A DNA stretch of 64,000 nt from Tanypteryx hageni (Eukaryota; Arthropoda; Insecta; Odonata; Petaluridae). This document shows positions 57,790-64,000 of the stretch, piece by piece. The position numbers were made by a program, and so were the translations under genes. The notes beneath the pieces are model-generated. The model was given only the letters and a program-made list of their open reading frames with translations. It did no database searches and was not told where the DNA came from. Numbering within the stretch: position 1 is the first letter of the stretch; each line of letters opens with the position of its first letter. Where the stretch lies: the NCBI GenBank assembly GCA_028673005.1, contig CM054114.1, forward strand, positions 124,649,307 through 124,713,306, given 5' to 3'.

Positions 57790-57860
57790 TGCTATGACCG
57801 GGAATCGAACCCGGGACTTCCACTAGCCGGGCGGATATTCTACCTCTGAACTATCGTAGC
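57790..57860 (-). tRNA. tRNA-like gene, cloverleaf intact, Gly-like body with GGC in loop
   Basis: Seventy-one bases fold as acceptor GCTACGA/TCATAGC (one C-A mismatch), D arm GTTC-AGAGGTA-GAAT, anticodon stem TCCGC/GTGGA, loop CCGGCTA, T arm CCGGG-TTCGATT-CCCGG, then GAC and six T, a Pol III terminator. Boxes TAGTTCAGAGG and GGTTCGATTCC are good. The D arm is typical of tRNA-Gly, but the loop centre would read GGC (alanine), position 33 is C not U and position 37 is T, so I read it as a tRNA-derived pseudogene or SINE head, not a working tRNA. Confidence 0.5.
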
Positions 57861-58300
57861 AGAACAGGCGAATCGGCTGGGCACTCAAATTCAAATTCGT
57901 ATTTTTTGTACCTGTAGCAATTCCGTCGGAATTTCAATTTATTTCAATTATTATAAGGTATGTTGGGCTCTGTATAATGCGTTTCAGTAACGACTTAAGT
58001 TATTCGAAATACATAAAAGTTACGATTGCGCTAAATGCAAGAAATTATCGCAATTGCTGTTTCTCTTTGTCGTTAGCATTGATACTTAATGAATGTCCAA
58101 TGATCTACTAACTACTTCACCGGAGCGGTCATAACTACGCAAGTTGCCCTGACTACACAGTTAAGCGGTTTCATTATTATATAGATCACCGATATATTAT
58201 CATCTAGAGCGGCGGAATAAATCAATATTGGACCAATATTTAAAAAACCGCTTTTAACCATGGTTACAGCCGCGTGAAAAATAAAAGAGACTCGACAAGC
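57861..58300. other. Non-coding, no gene recognised
   Basis: AT-rich; a 75-codon minus frame at 58112-58339 without homology. Confidence 0.45.
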
Positions 58301-58860
58301 GCGTATAATCACCGTGTTAGTTTTGTTTTTTTTTTCCAAGACGACTTCTCGATCGAGAAATTGCGAAAGACCTTTGCTAACTTCCGCAGGTCGGTCCTTG
58401 GAAGAAAAATAGAGGTTTCCATGACGACTTCGCGGTGCGCGTAGAACGTCGTTACCGCTGAAGAATTGCGGAAACGCGTGCGCACGACGTAATGGGCTTT
58501 ATGAAATGCCTCCCACGCGCCGAACAATCGGGTCCCGTTCGCATGCGGGAAGACGCCGGTCGGAACGAATGAAAGTGATGGATGACGACTCGGCCATGTC
58601 CACGTATTAAAATATTCACCCGCCGTTCCGGTGACGTTTTCGCCTTTGAACGGAGCGACAATGGGAGCCTTTTCGAGCGATCGAACGGCATTGTTGCCCG
58701 CGCGTGGGCGCCGCCCCAATGATTTTAATGGTGGCTGGCGGTATAGGAGTTAACTCGAACTGAAAATGAATCGAATTGCTCTCTGTTCTCTCCTTCGACG
58801 AATTATTGTCATCACCAGGTCCTGACACGTTGACGACGATGGAATATATATTATAGACCG
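58300..58860. other. CpG-richer stretch free of recognised repeats
   Basis: Open frames at 58309-58719, 58452-58691 and 58616-58828 (minus) overlap in different frames, none recognised. Could be a regulatory or 5' exon region on the minus strand. Only base composition supports this. Confidence 0.25.
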
Positions 58861-59720
58861 AAATTCCGTTTTTACGGAGTGGCTTGGGACCGAGTTCATT
58901 CAGTTTAAAAGGATTTTCCGCTATCGGGTACTCATAGAATTGCAGTAGAATGCTGGAAAATATGGATAACCTACGTAACGATTGCTTAATTACCTATCAT
59001 CGGTTGAAAAACTTCTGTACGTAAAATAATACAACAGTATTGCATAGGTACCTATATGATGTTAAAGCCTCAACACCGCGTAGTGGCCAATTTTGGAACT
59101 ATAGGGAGCCAAATTCAAATTCTATTACGTAGTTTTCTTTTATTTTCATTTTCTAAAACCGACATTTCCGGTAAAGCGGCTCCCTGCAAAAACTGGATTT
59201 TGGTGCGTATGTGGAAATAGTACTAAGGTTTACAGTGGGGTGCGCAATTTGTTTGTTTTTGACCAAATTAATCCCATCCCCCTGTTATAGATTTCCCTCG
59301 AATATCGGATTCTTGAGCAAATTAATAGCATAATACATGAGATTTTTAAAGCAAAGATAACAGCAACCTTAACGTCTGGTGCATCAAATTAAACGTCTCA
59401 ACCTGCAGATTTGCAGGAAAACTATAAAATTGATATCAGTCATAGCATTGGCGAGATATTGAGGTTTTTCGTTAGACGAAGGTGGCGCTCCTAGCAGACA
59501 TCAGTAGAAGGAAGTAAACCTTGCAGTCGCTGAGCTTCTTTCTAGGTAATTAGACAGAAGGCTTACTATCAAGACAATATTAATCTAACCAATCAGTCGA
59601 TTTGTCGACAAGCAACTACTAGTAATGATAATGTGTTTTGAAGGCGGATTGATTGACGACGACTGTCCCCCTGCACGAGTCCGTTCGGTTTTATATTTTT
59701 AAATCGAATTCGAGGAATGT
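58861..59720. other. Non-coding, no gene recognised
   Basis: AT-rich, no repeat named. Confidence 0.45.
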
Positions 59721-59724
59721 TTTC

Positions 59725-61838
59725 ATTTTGTCCATTCTTTCTCTCTCCATCCCTTTCTCACTTCGTCTCTCTCCATCCCTTTCTCCCTCTCTTCGCTCTT
59801 TTTATCCCTTTCATGTCTGTCTGTCTCCTCTGCCTCTGCACTTTTTGTCTATCTTCACCTTTTATCTCTCTCTTCACTTTTTATCTCTCTCCTCACTTTT
59901 TATCTCTCTCCTCACTTTTTATCTCTCCACTTTTTATCTCTCCACTTTTTATCTCTCCACCTTTTATCTCTCCACTTTTATCTCTCCTCTTTTCTCCTCT
60001 CTCCCTTTCTCCTCTCTCCCTTTCTCCTCTCTCCCTTTCTCCTCTCTCCCTTTCTCCTCTCTCCCTTTCTCCTCTCTCCCTTTCTCCTCTCTCCCTTTCT
60101 CCTCTCTCCCTATCTCCTCTCCCCCTTTCTCATCTCTTCCTTTCTCCCCTCTCCCATTCTCCCCTCTCCCATTCTCCCCTCTCCCATACTCCCCTCTCCC
60201 ATACTCCCCTCTCCCATTCTCCCCTCTCCCTTTCTCCCCTCTCCATTTCTCCCTTCTCCCCTCTCCCTTTCTCCCCTCCTCCCCTCTCCATTTCTCCTGT
60301 CCATTTCTCCCCTGTCCATTTCTCCCCTGTCCATTTCTCCCCTGTCCATTTCTCCCCTGTCCATTTCTCCCCTTCCCCTTTCTCCCATCCCCATTTCTCC
60401 CATCCCCCTTTCTCCCATCCCCCTTTCTCTCATCCCCTTTTTTCCCATCCCCCTTTTTTCCATACCTCTTTCTCCAATAACCCTTTCTCCCATACCCCTT
60501 TCTCCCATACCCCTTTCTCCCATCTCCTTTCTCCCATACCCCTTTCTCCTTTTCTTCTCCATCTTCCTTTCTTCTTTTCTATCTTCCTTTCTCCCTTTCT
60601 ATCTTCCTTTCTTTCTCCCTTTTCCCCTTTCTCTCTTCCTTTCTCCCTTTCTATCTTGCTTCCTCTATTTCTTTATCTTACTTTCTTCCTTTATCCATCT
60701 TCCTTTCTCCGTCTTCCTTTCTCCGTCTTCCTTTCTCCGTCTTCCTTTTTCCGTCTTTCTTTCTCCATCTTCCTTTCTCCATCTTCGTTTCTCCATCTTC
60801 CTTTCTACATTTTCCTTTCTCCCTTTCTATCTTCCTTTCTCCCTTTCTTCCTTTGTCTTCCTTTCTCCCTTTCTTCCTTTGTCTTTCTTTCTCCCTTTCT
60901 AACTTCCTTTTTCCTCTTTTAACTTCCTTTCTCCCTTTCTATCTTGTTTCCTCTATTTCTATCTTGCTTTCGCTATTTCTCTATCTTCCTTTCTCCATCT
61001 TCCTTTCTCCATTTTCCTTTCTCCATCTTCCTTTCTCCCTTTCTATCTTCCGATTTCCCTTTTTATCTATCTTCCTTTCTCCATATTATCTATCTTTCTA
61101 CCTTTTTATCTATCTTCATTTCTCCATTTCTCTATCTTCCTTTTTCAATCTCCCTTTCTGTTTCTTTTCCCCTTTTCTCTGTCTTCCTCCCTTTTTCTGT
61201 CTTCCTTTTTACATTTCTCTCTATCTTCCTCTCTCTCCATTTTCCTCTCTCCATTTACCTTTCTCTTTGTTCTTTTCCCCTTCTTTTCTCCCCTTTTCTC
61301 TATCTTCCTTTCTCCATTTCTATTTCCTTTCTCCCTTTCCTTATACCTTTTCTTCTATCTTCCTTTCTCCCTGTCCTTCTATCTTCCTGTCTCCCCTTTT
61401 CTCTATCTTTCCTCCCTTTATCTCTATCTTCATTTCTCCCTTTGTCTCTTCTCTCTTCTTTTTTTCTCTTCTCTCTTCTCTTTCTTTCTCTATCTCTGCT
61501 CTCTTCCCTCCCTTTTTCTATCTTCCTTTCTCTCTCCACACTCACTTATTCCTCTCTCTCTCCATTCTCTCTCTTTCTATCTTTATTGCCCTCTTTTCAT
61601 CCCTCTAATATTCTTCCTTACCCTATTCTATTTTATTCTCTCTCCCCCACTCCTCCATCTCTCCCTCTCCACTCTCCTACCTCCACCTTCCATAATGTTT
61701 CTATCTCTCCCTCCCACTCTATCTCTCCCTCCCACTCTCTCTCTCCCCCTCCCACTCTCTCTCTCCCCCTCCCACTCTCTCTCTCCCCCTCCCACTCTCT
61801 CTCCCCTCTATCTTTCACCCTTCCGCTTCATATTTCAG
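59725..61838. repeat. Polypyrimidine tract, about 2.1 kb
   Basis: Nearly pure C/T plus strand. Ordered sub-arrays: TTTTTATCTCTC units (59870-59970), 15-base CTCTCCCTTTCTCCT repeated about eight times (59990-60115), CCCCTCTCCCATTCT variants, TGTCCATTTCTCCCC (about 60298-60375), CTTTCTCCATCTTC (60700-61030), TCTCCCCCTCCCACTC (61735-61800). Frames of 250-400 codons here are composition artefacts. Confidence 0.97.
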
Positions 61839-62050
61839 AACCCATTTCGGTTGAAGCCGCACACGTGTCTGGCGGTTTCTACCCCCACCTTTACCGCGAA
61901 AAGAGTCCCGCGTGCGCATTCGTATTCCTTTGGAATCAGTGCCTTTTTCTCTAATAAGAATGGGAAGGAAGAGGAAAAATAGAAGAGGTGCGCCGCCTTT
62001 TCTCAACCGTTGACGTATTTTTCCATATAAATTCCACATGCGAGTTAGAA

Positions 62051-62324
62051 CGGTGATTCTCAAGTGCGGCCACCAGAAGATTTTAATGTGGCCACTAGCA
62101 AAATTATATTTTAATTATGTAAATAATTAATATGCAGACTGCGATGGATACTGTGATGTCACATTTTTTAAATTAATGTCTTATTGTTATTTTATTTAGT
62201 TAAAGTTCTTAGATGCCTAATGTACAATACCAAATATCGCTTACAATATTTAACGATGCGTCTACCACAACATGGCAGGTAGCCACAAGTGCGGCCACGA
62301 CGAATTTTTCTTTGAGAACCAGTG
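62051..62324. mobile_element. hAT MITE (GGTTCTCAA ends)
   Basis: 274 bp. Left CGGTGATTCTCAAGTGCGGC, right end inverted CACTGGTTCTCAAAG, with GTGGCC near each end. Flanks AGTTAGAA and GGCTAGAA agree at 6 of 8, a decayed target duplication. Confidence 0.75.
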
Positions 62325-62700
62325 GGCTAGAATGAAAGATGCCCCTTTGCACCAAATGGAACGGAAGTCGAGTAATGTGGAGAAGATATATTTTGTCAAT
62401 TTCATTTTTCAGGGGTAAGGAGGAAGGTTTATTTATCTATTTAATTTATTTTTTAAAAGGAAAATTGAATGAATCATTTTAATTTCAAGAAGACTAAACG
62501 CTTGAAGTATAAAATATTGAAAAAATAATTACTTACTATCTTATGTAGTATTAGTATCCACTTATTTTTCAAAATGGTCGTGCTTCATTATTCATTTCGT
62601 TTTCAGCCATACGACTGATATTGAGCTCGATAGTTATCTCTTGAATTATAAATAGATTGGCGGACGGAGAAGAGGTGTAATTGGCCATTCGACGAATATC
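62325..62700. other. Non-coding, no gene recognised
   Basis: AT-rich, nothing supported. Confidence 0.5.
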
Positions 62701-62714
62701 GGAACGTAACCAAC

Positions 62715-63440
62715 GTGGGGAGGGAAAGAGGCGACGTTAGGGAAGAGAAATGAAGAGGGTTATCGTGAGGATGTAAAGGTGAGAAAGGGGGCTGGGGAGA
62801 AGGGAAGGGAGGAAGAAGGATGTGGATTGGAGGTAAGGGGAGATAGAAAATAGGAGATAGGGAGAGGAAGTGAGACAAGGGAGTCGGTGAAGGAAGGATG
62901 AGCGGAGAGAGAGGGAAGAAGAGGAGAGAGAGAGAGAGATAGGGAAATAGAGAGGTGGGGAGAGATGGATGTGAAGAGAGGGAGAGGTGGAGAAAGGGAA
63001 AAGGTGGAGAGAGGGAGGGAGGTGGAGAAAGGGAGAGGTGGAGAAAGTGGAAAAGGTGGATAGAGGGAGGGAGGTGGAGAAAGGGAGAGGTGGAGAAAGT
63101 GGAAAAGGTGGAGAGAGGGAGGGAGATGGAGAGAGAGGGAGGGAGGTGGAGAGAGAGAGGGAGGTGGAGAGAGAGGGAGGTGGAGAGAGAGAGGGAGGTG
63201 GAGAGAGAGAGGGAGGTGGAGAGAGAGAGGGAGGTGGAGAGAGAGGGAGGTGGAGGGAGGAGGGAGGGATAGGGGGAGAGAGAGGGAGTGAGGTAGAGGG
63301 TGTCAGAGAGGGAGTATCTGGAGAGAGAGAGGGAGTATCAGGAGAGAGAGAGGGAGAGGAAGTGAGAGAGGGAAGGAGAGTGGGGAGAGAACAGAAAGAG
63401 TCAGAGGCAGTGAGGGAGGGGAAAACGTGGAGGGAGAATA
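62715..63440. repeat. Polypurine tract, about 0.7 kb
   Basis: G/A-rich plus strand, densest at 62885-63420, with GGAGGTGGAGAGAGAGAG-type units. The 248-codon minus frame and 159-codon plus frame are compositional. Opposite strand asymmetry to the tract 0.9 kb upstream. Confidence 0.95.
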
Positions 63441-64000
63441 ATAAAAATTCCATCTCTCTTCCGTGACTTGCGGAGGCAATCATCTTCCCTTTTCCCTACA
63501 TGTCATGGCCGCCTGCATTATTCACTCAGCTATCTGTCCGGCACGACAATAAAAAGAAAACGAATGAAAAAGTTGCTGAAGATTTATGTGCCGGCCAATA
63601 AAAATCGACTGATTTTTTTTGTACGAGGCTCTCGTGTCGCAATGAAAAAATTATGCCCCAGCGCTTGCGCACTGCGATCTTCTTGATGTTTTTTTTCCGG
63701 CGTGTCCTTCCGGGAACGCTTCCTTCATTCTTCGCTCGCCACCTCTCTTGCCTTCTACTGTCACCTTCCTCTCTCTATTTTGTCTTCTCGTCTCCTTTCC
63801 ATCTCCATCGAATATTCCTCACTTATCCCTTTCTTTTTACCATCTTCCCTTATGTCCTTTCTCTCATTGCTTTTCCGTTCCCTCGCTGTTTATCTCTTAC
63901 TCTCTATCAATCCCTCCCCCTACTCTCTATCCATCTCTTCATCTCCTTGGGGGGGGGGGGGGGAAGGTGCCGGTGGTGAAGTAATCAGGACGCTGGCTGC
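63441..64000. other. Non-coding, pyrimidine-rich, ending with a poly-G run
   Basis: Pyrimidine-rich from 63700 to 63945, then 13 or more G at about 63950-63962. Overlapping frames without homology. Window end gives no further exon. Confidence 0.5.

Noticed and set aside
57790..57860. Functional tRNA-Ala(GGC)
   Set aside because: No G3-U70 pair, C at position 33, T at 37, one acceptor mismatch and a Gly-like D arm.
58309..58719. 136-codon minus-strand frame as a gene
   Set aside because: No homology recognised; other frames are equally open in the same CpG-rich stretch.
59653..61954. Open frames of 275, 401, 251 and 336 codons rich in S, L, P and F
   Set aside because: They overlap in different frames over a pure C/T tract, where stop codons cannot easily occur (TAA, TAG and TGA need purines). 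Composition artefact.
62737..63483. Open frames of 248 (minus) and 159 (plus) codons
   Set aside because: Purine-tract artefact; low-complexity S/P/L or E/R/G translations.

Overview
The window looks like nuclear DNA of a protostome, most likely an insect or other arthropod with a large, repeat-rich genome. The reasons are one conserved coding exon of the protostome glycolipid enzyme Egghead (BRE-3), a standard GT-AG splice donor, no prokaryotic gene packing, AT-rich non-coding DNA, and a mix of hAT, Tigger/pogo-like, Helitron, Penelope-like, Jockey-type and other LINE remnants. I cannot name a species.

Only one confident host coding segment is present: 17137-17958 (+), the first coding exon of egghead, 274 codons, ending in a phase-0 intron. 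The missing C-terminal 40% was not found downstream by reading, so at least 46 kb (17959-64000) may be a single intron. Candidate non-coding 5' exons or promoters, each with an initiator-like start and a good splice donor, lie at 3824-3924 and 52375-52926. Both are speculative.

Layout: 1-3000, LINE reverse-transcriptase relic and AT-rich DNA. 3000-5500, quiet, possibly a regulatory or 5' exon region. 5500-16340, dense mobile elements: a 15-bp minisatellite element, a LINE relic, a 1.34-kb foldback element with an 8-bp target duplication, a ~630-bp Tigger/pogo-like element in two copies (one split by a 1.9-kb insertion), and a hAT element holding a Helitron end. 16340-17136, upstream of the exon. 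17137-17958, egghead exon. 18-39 kb, intronic DNA with hairpins, hAT MITEs, minisatellites and another LINE relic. 39.9-40.8 kb, polypyrimidine tract. 41-49 kb, TATCGATA array, hAT with LINE piece, hAT MITE, perfect 84-bp palindrome with Penelope-like features, Helitron ends. 52-54.7 kb, CpG-richer DNA, a young Jockey-type LINE fragment and a GATA-site cluster. 55-58 kb, SINE-like and tRNA-like repeats. 59.7-63.5 kb, very long polypyrimidine then polypurine tracts.

The most interesting pattern is a 15-bp periodic motif (core like TAACGCGGATTCGCA or CCGTGCAAAGCGAGG). It occurs in the ends of the Tigger/pogo-like elements, as short runs at several sites, and as expanded arrays at 6.7, 20.5 and 31.4 kb that share a leader and, in two cases, a tail. 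This suggests minisatellites grown from transposase-binding repeats. Long open frames over the simple repeats are artefacts of repeat composition and are not annotated as genes.
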